Part shown: one piece after another, positions 16,862-23,671 of the stretch
Numbering within the stretch: position 1 is the first letter of the stretch
How the letters are laid out: the number at the start of each line of letters is the position of its first letter
Origin: Nocardia carnea
GTDB taxonomy: Bacteria > Actinomycetota > Actinomycetes > Mycobacteriales > Mycobacteriaceae
Length of the DNA stretch: 34,891 nt
NCBI RefSeq assembly: GCF_029869215.1
Contig: NZ_JARWPM010000383.1
Span: 1 to 34,891, forward strand
Reading direction: 5' to 3'
Translations under genes and position numbers: made by a program
Notes under the pieces: generated by a model
What the model saw: only the letters and a program-made list of their open reading frames with translations
The model's database searches: none
Told to the model about the DNA's origin: nothing

Positions 16862-17145
16862 TTCAGCAGCCAGTATCCGAGGGCGAGCCACACCAGCCAG
16901 CCCACCCAGCGTCCGGGCACTTGTTCGAGGACGGGGTCCAGCAGGGTCGACAGAGTGGGATGGGCCGGATCCGGCACGTCCCAGTTGGCCTGCCGCGATC
17001 GGGCGAACAAATCCCAGCCCACCACGGCAAGCGCCAGCGGACACCACAGCAGCAGCCCGTAACGCAAGCGCGGATCCGCCGGCGCCGGTTCTGTGGACCG
17101 GCGGAGAGTCGGTACCAGGAGTGCGGCGGTGACACCCGCGATCAA
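16843..17145 (-). CDS. Polytopic membrane protein, probable N-terminal frameshift
   Basis: From TTG 17145 this reads 100 residues with hydrophobic segments at about 1-12, 29-47 and 80-96 and a Trp-rich C-terminus. The open frame continues upstream to about 17277, encoding a convincing membrane helix (SWAGAVLVIATLGAC, then TRPFDWRATA), but contains no ATG, GTG or TTG before an in-frame TAG. A GTG near 17271 opens a different frame. A one-base indel in the GC-rich stretch around 17230-17260, real or a sequencing error, would join GTG to the helix frame. It overlaps the next gene by 19 bases. Function unknown. Confidence 0.55.
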   Translation of the reverse strand: MIAGVTAALLVPTLRRSTEPAPADPRLRYGLLLWCPLALAVVGWDLFARSRQANWDVPDPAHPTLSTLLDPVLEQVPGRWVGWLVWLALGYWLLKWPAAR

Positions 17146-17325
17146 TGCCGTGGCCCGCCAGTCGAACGGGCGCGTACAGGCGCCGAGGGTGGCGATAACC
17201 AGGACAGCGCCTGCCCAGCTGGTCCGGCGTAGCCGGGGCGGCGGGATGCCGGGCTCTGTTCGGCTGCCACGCCCCGCAGCCTACCGTCGGCGTTCCGGGC
17301 CGGCCGCCGGCTCGCCCGGGGGGAA

Positions 17326-18066
17326 CTATTCTGCGGCCTGCACCCACACCGACGCCATGGTGAACGGGTGGCCGCGTAGGTGTGCCCATTTGGGCTTGGC
17401 GGCTGTCCAGGTGTCGTCGATCTCGGATTCGGTGAGTTCGGCGAGCTGCCAGCCCGCTGCGGCACCCGCGGTGACGTGATCGCTGAGGCGGTGCAGGTGG
17501 GTGGAGATGGTCAGCGGCTCGCCGGTGGCGTCGGTGTAGTGGGTGGGCATACCGGTCACCATCATGAATTGGGGGTGGTAGCTGACCGAGACGAAAACGC
17601 CCTCGCGGGCGGCGAGCCGGCGGGCTTCGGTGTAGAGCGGTGCGAGATCGGGGAGGTGCTCGTCGATCAGGCAGGCGATGACGAGATCGTAGGAGCGGCT
17701 CGGTAACCCGGTCGCGCGGACGTCGCCGAGTGTGAGGGACGCGTGGGCGCCACGTGCCCGGGCCCGCGTGAGCATCCCTTCGCTGAGGTCGATGCCGTCG
17801 ATGGTGGCGGGGCTGCGCTCACGTAACCATGCCGCGGTACGGCCGGTACCGCAGCCCAGGTCCGCCGCGCGGCCGATCCGGTCCCAGCGCGGCCGGTGCA
17901 GACGATTCAGCAGCGCCAGGTCCATCTCGTCGAGGACGGTCTGCTCGTAGGTGGGAGCCCAGCCGTCGTATCCCGTGGCAATGTCGACGGTGCGATAGTG
18001 GCGTCGGTCGAAATCCGCGAAGTCCGGCACGGTGCCATCCTGCGTGTGCCGCCACACGGCGTGCAA
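17326..18066 (-). CDS. Class I SAM-dependent methyltransferase
   Basis: A 246-residue Rossmann-fold methyltransferase. Motif I is AADLGCGTGRT (67-77), followed by an acidic motif II (DGIDLSEGM) and a motif IV-like YDLVIACLIDEHLPDL. The substrate is not predictable; the family includes small-molecule methylases. The TTG start at 18066 has only a weak ribosome-binding site (GCGGAAA); a GTG three codons in is an alternative. It is the last gene of a minus-strand set with SnoaL-like, tetR and hydrolase genes, 43 nt after the SnoaL-like stop. Confidence 0.88.
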   Translation of the reverse strand: MHAVWRHTQDGTVPDFADFDRRHYRTVDIATGYDGWAPTYEQTVLDEMDLALLNRLHRPRWDRIGRAADLGCGTGRTAAWLRERSPATIDGIDLSEGMLTRARARGAHASLTLGDVRATGLPSRSYDLVIACLIDEHLPDLAPLYTEARRLAAREGVFVSVSYHPQFMMVTGMPTHYTDATGEPLTISTHLHRLSDHVTAGAAAGWQLAELTESEIDDTWTAAKPKWAHLRGHPFTMASVWVQAAE

Positions 18067-18109
18067 CGGGATTTCCGCGAGTGTTTCGCGGTGGCCGGGG
18101 CCGACCGGC

Positions 18110-18565
18110 TCACGGCGTGGTCGGGGCGGTATCGGCGAACGCCTGGGCGACGGCGAGGCTGTCCTCGTAGACGTGGTGGCGGGTGATCGAACCGTTCTCG
18201 ACGGTCAGGTGGAGTGCGAAACGGGCGCGGTAGGCGCGTCCCGTGGTGCGTGCGGTCTGCCGGATCTCACCGAGGACCACCGCGTCCGGGCCGTCGACGA
18301 GGATGCGTTCGATGACGGTACCGACCTCGTCCGGACGGTGGTGGTCGGCGATCGTGCGATAGTGCGCGGCGGCGTCGGCGCGGGTGGAGCGGTGCCGGAT
18401 CCAAGGGGTGGCCCGGCGGCCGTGTTCGCTTTCCGGCCAGTTCAGTTTCCAGTCGCTGACCGGGGCGTAAAGCGCGGCGATGGCATCCGGATCGCCGCTT
18501 CCGATCGTGTTCAGCAACTGTTCGACGACGCTGCGGGTGGTGGTGAGGGTCTCTGGCGCGTTCAT
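18110..18565 (-). CDS. SnoaL-like / NTF2-fold protein
   Basis: A 151-residue protein with the SnoaL-like polyketide-cyclase/NTF2 pattern: an N-terminal helix followed by DPDAIAALYAPVSDW, a central IRHRSTRADAAAHYRTIAD and paired strands (DAVVLGEIRQT, YRARFALHLTVENGSITRHHVYED). Members bind or isomerise small hydrophobic molecules; many are uncharacterised. ATG 18565 starts the conserved region; upstream in-frame residues are Arg/Ser-rich non-coding-type sequence. It is followed by the methyltransferase gene, which suggests a small-molecule role (inference). Confidence 0.8.
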   Translation of the reverse strand: MNAPETLTTTRSVVEQLLNTIGSGDPDAIAALYAPVSDWKLNWPESEHGRRATPWIRHRSTRADAAAHYRTIADHHRPDEVGTVIERILVDGPDAVVLGEIRQTARTTGRAYRARFALHLTVENGSITRHHVYEDSLAVAQAFADTAPTTP

Positions 18566-18602
18566 GATGATGATTCTGTGCCGATCGGGGTAGTTCGCAC
18601 GA

Positions 18603-18617
18603 TTACCTGTGAGGTAA
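18603..18617. promoter_or_regulatory. 15-bp palindrome between tetR and the SnoaL-like gene
   Basis: TTACCT-GTG-AGGTAA is a perfect palindrome with 6-bp arms and a 3-bp centre, in the 64-nt gap after tetR and 37 nt upstream of the SnoaL-like start. It could be an internal operator; no matching regulator can be assigned. Confidence 0.35.
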
Positions 18618-18629
18618 CGGCCGCCGAGC

Positions 18630-19229
18630 CTAGGTGCGGAGCAGGCCGCCGACCAGGAGCAGGAGTGACTCCTGAGCCTGGTTGCGGGCGGTGTCCTTGT
18701 CCTCGGCATGGGCGACGATCAGGCCGGCTTCGGAGACGGCGCTCAGGATGAGCTGCGCCAGCGTGGGGACCGCGGTGGCGGTGATCAGACCTGCCGCGCG
18801 GGCGTTTTCGAGCTGGGCGGTGATGAGTCCCAGCCCGTGCCGGGCCTCGAGTTCGCGCCATGCCTGCCAGCCGAGTACCGCCGGGGCGTCGAACAAGGCG
18901 ATACGGATCGTTTCCGGTCGCTGGCAGATCTCCAAGAAGGTGTTCAGGCCGATGGCCATGGCGGTGAGAATGTCTTCGGGGGGCGCGGCGCCGAGGGCAT
19001 GCTCGATTTCGGTGGTCATCTCGGTTTCGAGCTGTTCCAGCACCGCGAGGAACAGTCCGCGTTTATCGCCGTAGTGGTGGTGGAGCGCGCCCCGGGTGAC
19101 CCCGGCCTCGGTGACCAGGTTCTCCGCGGAGGTCCCCGCGAACCCGCGCTCGGTGAACAGCCGGCGGCCGGCCTGTTCGAGCGCGGTGCGGGTGGTGCGG
19201 GAACGGTCCTCCTGGCTACGGCGTGGCAT
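18630..19229 (-). CDS. TetR/AcrR-family transcriptional regulator
   Basis: A 199-residue repressor-type regulator. The N-terminal DNA-binding domain has the TetR helix-turn-helix at about 33-60 (TSAENLVTEAGVTRGALHHHYGDK), and the C-terminal ligand domain is of AcrR type. It starts inside the end of the hydrolase gene (14-bp overlap), so the two are translated from one message. The perfect palindrome upstream of the hydrolase gene at 20116-20136 is the obvious candidate operator, implying autoregulation of the whole operon. Confidence 0.93.
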   Translation of the reverse strand: MPRRSQEDRSRTTRTALEQAGRRLFTERGFAGTSAENLVTEAGVTRGALHHHYGDKRGLFLAVLEQLETEMTTEIEHALGAAPPEDILTAMAIGLNTFLEICQRPETIRIALFDAPAVLGWQAWRELEARHGLGLITAQLENARAAGLITATAVPTLAQLILSAVSEAGLIVAHAEDKDTARNQAQESLLLLVGGLLRT

Positions 19230-20082
19230 GCAGCCGAGTGAACTCCAGGATTCGTCCGGCGAGCAACTCGGGCTGGTCTTCGGGGATCAACGTGTAGGAG
19301 TCGTCGATCAGGTCGAGGGTGGCGTCTGGCAGCTCGCGGACCAGGCGTTCGGCGTAGGACACCGGGAACAGCCGGTCCTCCCGGGACCAGACGGCCAGTA
19401 CCGGCACGGTGACCGCGGGGAACCGGGTCGCGGCCGCGAGCGTGTAGTGGCGCCGCGCGTGCCGGAGGAAACGGCGGAGGTCGGCGCGGATGGCGGCCGA
19501 TTCACGGCTGGGCCGCAGATACGAATCGACTGTCGCGGGTGGGATCGGGGGTTTGCTCAACCAGCCCAGCGCCAACGGGAGGCGGTGCAGTCTCCGGAAA
19601 CGCAGGAGTTCGGTCAGGAGCCGGACCGATCCGGGGATCCTGGCGAACTGCGGCAGGAAGGTGAACGGCTGGGGTAGGAAGCTGTCGTAGGAGTCCACCG
19701 CGGCGAGGACGACCCGGCCGATCCGCTCGGGCCGGTGGGTGAGCAGCACTTGGGTGAGAGCGCCGCCGGTGTCGTTGGCGACCAGGGTGACATCGGTGAG
19801 GTCGAGCCGCTCCAGGAAATCGGCGATGAGGCCGGCGACGCCGACGGGGGTGAGATCGGCGTCCGGCACCGGTATGGAATGGGAGCCGAGCGGCCAGTCC
19901 GGAGTGAGACAGCGGTAGCCGGCGGCCGCGATCGGTGGAACGACATTGCGCCACAGATCCGCGTTGACGAGCAGTCCGTGGACGAAAACGATCGGCGGCC
20001 CGCTCCCGGTGTCGCGGTATCTGATCCGGCCGCCGGGCAGATCGGTGATTGCGGTGCGGCCGAGTGCGTCGCTGGTCGACAT
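19216..20082 (-). CDS. Alpha/beta-hydrolase-fold protein with Asp nucleophile and no evident catalytic His
   Basis: A 288-residue alpha/beta-hydrolase. Oxyanion segment VHGLL is at 34-38. The nucleophile elbow reads NDTGG (103-107), placing Asp104 where haloalkane-dehalogenase-like enzymes have Asp. A second acid (Asp236 in SREDRLFP) is present. At the usual His position the sequence reads DSYTLIPEDQP (261-271), with Thr264 where His is expected. Either this subgroup uses a different base or it is not a classic hydrolase. ATG 20082 has GGGAGGA upstream. It is the first gene of the TetR-linked operon. Confidence 0.87.
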   Translation of the reverse strand: MSTSDALGRTAITDLPGGRIRYRDTGSGPPIVFVHGLLVNADLWRNVVPPIAAAGYRCLTPDWPLGSHSIPVPDADLTPVGVAGLIADFLERLDLTDVTLVANDTGGALTQVLLTHRPERIGRVVLAAVDSYDSFLPQPFTFLPQFARIPGSVRLLTELLRFRRLHRLPLALGWLSKPPIPPATVDSYLRPSRESAAIRADLRRFLRHARRHYTLAAATRFPAVTVPVLAVWSREDRLFPVSYAERLVRELPDATLDLIDDSYTLIPEDQPELLAGRILEFTRLHATP

Positions 20083-20115
20083 GAGTCCTCCCTGGTCGGT
20101 TCGCAGACCATCGTC

Positions 20116-20136
20116 ACATACATACGGTATGTATGT
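20116..20136. promoter_or_regulatory. Perfect 21-bp palindrome, probable TetR operator
   Basis: ACATACATAC-G-GTATGTATGT: two perfect 10-bp arms around one base, 34 nt upstream of the hydrolase start. Length and symmetry fit a TetR-family operator, and a tetR gene is second in the operon it would control. Confidence 0.8.
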
Positions 20137-20209
20137 CTACGGGTGACTGCCGATGCGGCTCGGGTCGGGAGTCGGGCGCCGTGCGAGTGCGTCGGTCCAG
20201 GGTGTGCAC

Positions 20210-20244
20210 GGCGGGGCCGCGGAGATACGAACTCGGGCCCCGCC
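20210..20244 (-). terminator. Probable terminator of the formamidase-like gene
   Basis: A perfect 9-bp stem (GGCGGGGCC, 20210-20218, with 20236-20244) and a 17-nt loop, about 45 nt past the minus-strand stop codon at 20289. Confidence 0.5.
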
Positions 20245-20288
20245 GGTGGCGCACGTCCGGGCGGTCTACCGGAAGAAAACCGTTGTCA

Positions 20289-21656
20289 TCAGGCGAAATG
20301 GGATTTGTAGATCTGGCCGTGGACGCCGACGGTGCGGTCGACGACCTGGGAGACGGTGAAATCGGCGGCGGCCGAGAGATAGGCGTAGGCGGTGGCGCGG
20401 TCCATGCCTTTTTCCTGTTCGAGGAAGTCGAGGGCGTTGACCACCGCGCGGCGCATGGCGATGTTCAGGTCGCTGGACTGGCCGTGCTGCGAACCGTCCG
20501 GATCGGAGAGGCCGATGGGGATCCAGGATTCCTCGGTTTCACCGAACGGGTACTTGTACGCGACCTCGGGCGCGTCTCCGGATCCCGGTTTGCACACGGT
20601 GAGCCGGAAGGTGCCGCGTAGCGAACCCTCCATCGCGGTGAGCGCGGCCTCGCCGTCGCCCATCGCCATATGCGGATCGCCGACGTAGAACAGTGCGCCT
20701 TCGGCGAAAACCGGGAGGTAGAACGCGGAGCCGGCGCCGAGCAGGCGGATATCGATATTGCCGCCACCGCGGGTCGGCGGGATCGAATTGGCCGAGGCCG
20801 CTTTCGGATCGGCATCGGGGGAGAAGGCCACGCCCATCATGCCCATGAAAGGTCGCAGCGGGAAACGGACTTTCGCGTCACCGAAGGGCATCACGCCCAG
20901 GCCTTCTTCGATGGCGGTGAAGGTGGAGACGTTGCCGTAGTCGCGCGGGTCGCCGGTGGGCCGGCGGTCGGTGGCTACCGGTGGCATCACTTCCGCGAGC
21001 GAGATACCGGCCGGGGCTTCACCGTTCGCCGTCCGGGCCAGCGCGCCCTTACCGTGCCGGCTGGACACTACGCCGTAAGGCACGCGGGGAACCGCGGTCA
21101 ACGTCTCGATTTTCAGCACATCACCGGGCTGTGCGCCTTCGACGAAGACCGGGCCGGTGACGATATGCGGTCCGTCCTTGTCGAAATCCCGGGGTGTCCG
21201 GTCGTAGCCCGCGGCGATGGCGACGGCGTCGGCCAGCACATCACCTTTCGCGACACCCTTCGCCCCGAAATATTCCACCGGGTCACGGCCCTGGTCTTCC
21301 AGGATGCCCTCGTGCGATACGGCATCGATGGTGACGGTCTCGCCGGATTTCATCCGCAGCACTTCCTTGCTGTGAACGTTCGGGACATACCCCCACAGCA
21401 CCTGGTCGACTTCCGAACGCAGGTAGTGGTCGCCGGGGATATCGCCCTGGCCGGGTTGCAGGATCGGCACGCCGCCGCTGAACGGTAGCGCGGCCGAGGA
21501 GCCCGATACGGAGTTCGCGGCGGTCTCGGTGGCGCAGGAGGTGGCCGCGGCGGCCGCGCCCACGGCGCCGACAGCGGCGGCGGCGCGGAGGAATCCGCGC
21601 CGGCCCAGCCCGCGGGTGAGGGTCTCGGCCGCTAGGCGAGCGTGGAAATCGGTCAT
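20289..21656 (-). CDS. Acetamidase/formamidase-family protein, Tat-exported lipoprotein
   Basis: A 455-residue protein of the acetamidase/formamidase (FmdA) family, which hydrolyses short amides to ammonia and acid. Family features include HSKEVLRMKSGETVTIDAVSHEG-type sequence near 94, DVLKIETL, a GGGNIDIRLLGAGS stretch and DPHMAMGDGE. Unlike typical cytoplasmic members it begins with a twin-arginine signal (GRRGFLRAAAAVG, 18-30) and a lipobox ending at Cys41, so it should be a surface lipoprotein. ATG 21656 has CGGAGG upstream. It stands alone between a divergent membrane-protein gene and the TetR-linked operon. The true substrate is unknown. Confidence 0.9.
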   Translation of the reverse strand: MTDFHARLAAETLTRGLGRRGFLRAAAAVGAVGAAAAATSCATETAANSVSGSSAALPFSGGVPILQPGQGDIPGDHYLRSEVDQVLWGYVPNVHSKEVLRMKSGETVTIDAVSHEGILEDQGRDPVEYFGAKGVAKGDVLADAVAIAAGYDRTPRDFDKDGPHIVTGPVFVEGAQPGDVLKIETLTAVPRVPYGVVSSRHGKGALARTANGEAPAGISLAEVMPPVATDRRPTGDPRDYGNVSTFTAIEEGLGVMPFGDAKVRFPLRPFMGMMGVAFSPDADPKAASANSIPPTRGGGNIDIRLLGAGSAFYLPVFAEGALFYVGDPHMAMGDGEAALTAMEGSLRGTFRLTVCKPGSGDAPEVAYKYPFGETEESWIPIGLSDPDGSQHGQSSDLNIAMRRAVVNALDFLEQEKGMDRATAYAYLSAAADFTVSQVVDRTVGVHGQIYKSHFA

Positions 21657-21811
21657 GGGGCACCTCCGGATTGTGCTGGTCGAGCATCCGGGAAGTTATC
21701 GAGACAAAGTTTCGTGCCTGTTTCTTATTCGTGTCGGGTTACCGGAGTGGTCGCTCTCGAGTTGCTGTCGCCGAGGTGTCCGGCTTGTTCCCGGTGCCGG
21801 AAATGTCCCGG

Positions 21812-21842
21812 TTGTCCCGGTTGTCGAACCGGCCTCTAGTAT
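21812..21842 (+). promoter_or_regulatory. Probable promoter for a leaderless small membrane-protein gene
   Basis: TTGTCC (21812-21817) and TAGTAT (21837-21842) are 19 nt apart. The -10 element ends 8 nt before GTG 21851, which implies a leaderless transcript. The -35 region sits in short tandem repeats of TGTCCCGGT. Confidence 0.5.
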
Positions 21843-21850
21843 CGGCGGCT

Positions 21851-22258
21851 GTGAGGCATCCCGGGCGGCCACCGAACCTGTTGCAGGTTCTCGTGCTGGT
21901 GTTCGCCGCCGTCGTGCTGACGCTCGAGGTCAAGGACGGTAGGAACTCGGAAGCCGCATCGGTGGAACGGGTTTCGGTTTTGCAGGTGTCGACGGTCGTC
22001 GGGGAGCGAGTGGTTCCCGGTGGAGCGGAGTCGTCGGATTCCGCCGGGCCGGCCGCGCACTGCCCGCATCTGTGCTTCCGGGCCTCAGCTGTTCGCCCGC
22101 GGACGGGCTATGTCCCGCTCGTAATCCTGTTGTTCGCCGGTCTTCTGCTCGGCGGAGCGGTATTTCGCAGGTCGTCTTCCCGGTCGCTCGCCGCCGGTCC
22201 GGATGTGGGGGTGAAAGGCGCGGAGCTGCTACTGCGTCTCTGTGTCTGCCGGCGCTGA
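21851..22258 (+). CDS. Small membrane protein with CPHLC motif
   Basis: A 135-residue hypothetical protein. Two hydrophobic segments (about 9-27 and about 91-110) flank an extracytoplasmic-type loop of about 60 residues containing HCPHLC, which could be a disulfide or metal site. The GTG at 21851 is chosen because it begins the hydrophobic region and fits the promoter spacing; an earlier in-frame ATG at 21671 adds unlikely sequence. No relatives can be named from sequence alone. Confidence 0.55.
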   Translation: MRHPGRPPNLLQVLVLVFAAVVLTLEVKDGRNSEAASVERVSVLQVSTVVGERVVPGGAESSDSAGPAAHCPHLCFRASAVRPRTGYVPLVILLFAGLLLGGAVFRRSSSRSLAAGPDVGVKGAELLLRLCVCRR

Positions 22259-22266
22259 CGGGCCGG

Positions 22267-22292
22267 GGTGGGCAGCCGATTCTGCGCCCACC
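22267..22292 (+). terminator. Hairpin terminator
   Basis: GGTGGGC (22267-22273) pairs with GCCCACC (22286-22292), extended by CAG/CTG with one bulged base, beginning 9 nt after the preceding stop codon. Confidence 0.55.
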
Positions 22293-22523
22293 GCACTGAA
22301 TCCGCTGTGGAACCGCGCTCATCTGCCACGCGCAGATAGCGCAACGCTGCCGGTCGGCGTCTTCGACCGGGTGGACGGACGTAATCGCCGACGAGAAGGG
22401 GCGGCCATTGCTTCCGGTCCATCTGGAGCAGGCCTGGGCGCCCCATTCGTGCCGGTGGCACTGCCTCGGTATCGAATCCGTCGGTGAAACAGCATGTTTC
22501 GAGAAATTCAGGAGATATCTTTC

Positions 22524-22859
22524 GTGAGAACACTCACCCCACTGATCGCCATCGCCGCGCCGATCGGTTGTCTTGTATTCGGTAGCGGAACCGCCGCGGC
22601 GGTGACGACCGAACAGGGGCCGGACGCGGTGACGGTGCACCTCACCGATGCGGAGGCGCGCGTGCTCGACGCGCTGAACCTGGGACCCGTCCTGGGGGCG
22701 CTGCCGCCCGGTTTCACGCCGGAGGCGAAGCAGCGCCTCGGCGAGAACCTCGCCGAGTACGCCGGTCGGGCCGCCCGGACGCCGGGGTCGACGCTGTCGG
22801 TCATCATCGATCGGCCGCTGACCGCCCCGCCCGGAATCGGTGTAACCACTGTGTCGTAA
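22524..22859 (+). CDS. Small secreted protein, function unknown
   Basis: A 111-residue protein from GTG 22524, which has GGAG 9 nt upstream and gives a clean signal peptide (VRTLTPLIAIAAP, hydrophobic core, cleavage after GTAAA near residue 26). An ATG at 22494 would add ten residues before the signal. The mature part is small and mostly helical, with LTDAEARVLDALNLGPVLGALPPGFTPEA-type sequence and no catalytic motif. It may be a Nocardia-type exported hypothetical; no function is proposed. Confidence 0.7.
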   Translation: MRTLTPLIAIAAPIGCLVFGSGTAAAVTTEQGPDAVTVHLTDAEARVLDALNLGPVLGALPPGFTPEAKQRLGENLAEYAGRAARTPGSTLSVIIDRPLTAPPGIGVTTVS

Positions 22860-22870
22860 TCCGGTGATCG

Positions 22871-22904
22871 GTGGCGCCGCTCGATCCTGGTCGGGCGGCG
22901 CCAC
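22871..22904. terminator. Shared terminator between convergent genes
   Basis: A perfect 10-bp stem GTGGCGCCGC (22871-22880) with 22895-22904, 14-nt loop, centred between the convergent secreted-protein and beta-lactamase-fold genes. Confidence 0.7.
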
Positions 22905-22915
22905 GCTGTGGCCGG

Positions 22916-23596
22916 TCAAGCGAGCGCCGCGCGGGCCTCGTCGAGATGGGATTGCCACGCCCCGCGTTCGATGTGGTGGAAACCCGGTGCGCCGGCGACG
23001 AACGCGCTGGAGACCACCACATCCGGTGTGATGGTGGCGAGCGTGTCCAGGGCCGCATGCAACCCGTCCTTGTCGCTGTAGCCCGGGATGTATCCCACGC
23101 GCCACCCATCGGGGTAGCGCAGCAGGGTGTCACCGGTGAACAGATAGCTGCGGCCGCCGTGGCCGGGAACGAGATAGCAGGTGCTGCCGGGTGTATGGCC
23201 CGGGGTGGGAATCGCCTCCACGTCTGCGTCATCCACGCCGCGTGCGGAGATGGCGGTATCGATCGGTGCGTGTGCGCCGATCTCGGCGGCTTCGGCGGCC
23301 GGTGCGTACAGGCGGCTGCCGAAACGGCCGGCCACGGCGCGCAGCATGGGGCCGGCTTCGTCTTGATGGCTCAGATACTGGCGGGCGACCCCGCCGAGCT
23401 GTGCGAGTGCGTCGAAATCCTGGTCGTTGCCGGGGGAGTAGAAGAGGATGTTCTGCCCGGAGGGTGGAGTCCAGAGGTAGGCGTGGGTGCGGGGTCCGTC
23501 GGGGACGACGAACTCCCGGGTCTCCCAGAGGTCGGGGGCGACCTGTCGCAGGGTGGGTTCGGTGGGGTGGGTTTCCGGAGTCGTTTCGGTGCGCAT
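22916..23596 (-). CDS. Metallo-beta-lactamase-fold protein with altered metal motif
   Basis: A 226-residue MBL-fold protein. TPGHTPGS (131-138, His134) and FTGDTLL (Asp156) are clear. The first metal motif, normally HxHxDH, reads HQDE (77-80), so the second His and the His after Asp are replaced. Some hydrolase-like paralogues share this pattern; activity may need one metal only or be lost. ATG 23596 lies almost at the predicted transcription start, so the message is probably leaderless or nearly so. Its promoter contains a perfect palindrome. The regulator is not in the window unless it is one of the described genes. Confidence 0.85.
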   Translation of the reverse strand: MRTETTPETHPTEPTLRQVAPDLWETREFVVPDGPRTHAYLWTPPSGQNILFYSPGNDQDFDALAQLGGVARQYLSHQDEAGPMLRAVAGRFGSRLYAPAAEAAEIGAHAPIDTAISARGVDDADVEAIPTPGHTPGSTCYLVPGHGGRSYLFTGDTLLRYPDGWRVGYIPGYSDKDGLHAALDTLATITPDVVVSSAFVAGAPGFHHIERGAWQSHLDEARAALA

Positions 23597-23605
23597 GACA
23601 CGACG

Positions 23606-23633
23606 CTAAAACCTGAACATTAGTTCAGGTCAA
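23606..23633 (-). promoter_or_regulatory. Promoter with operator between -35 and -10
   Basis: On the minus strand TTGACC (23628-23633) and TTTTAG (23606-23611) are separated by 16 nt. A palindrome ACCTGAAC-ATTA-GTTCAGGT (23611-23630) fills the spacer and touches both elements. This layout suits tight repression by a dimeric regulator. Confidence 0.6.
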
Positions 23634-23671
23634 GGGTCGGGGTGGCGAAAGGTGCCCAGGTTTCCCGGTTC

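Noticed and set aside
21930..23105. 391-codon minus-strand open frame
   Set aside because: Opposite three better-supported genes; composition is that of a shadow frame.
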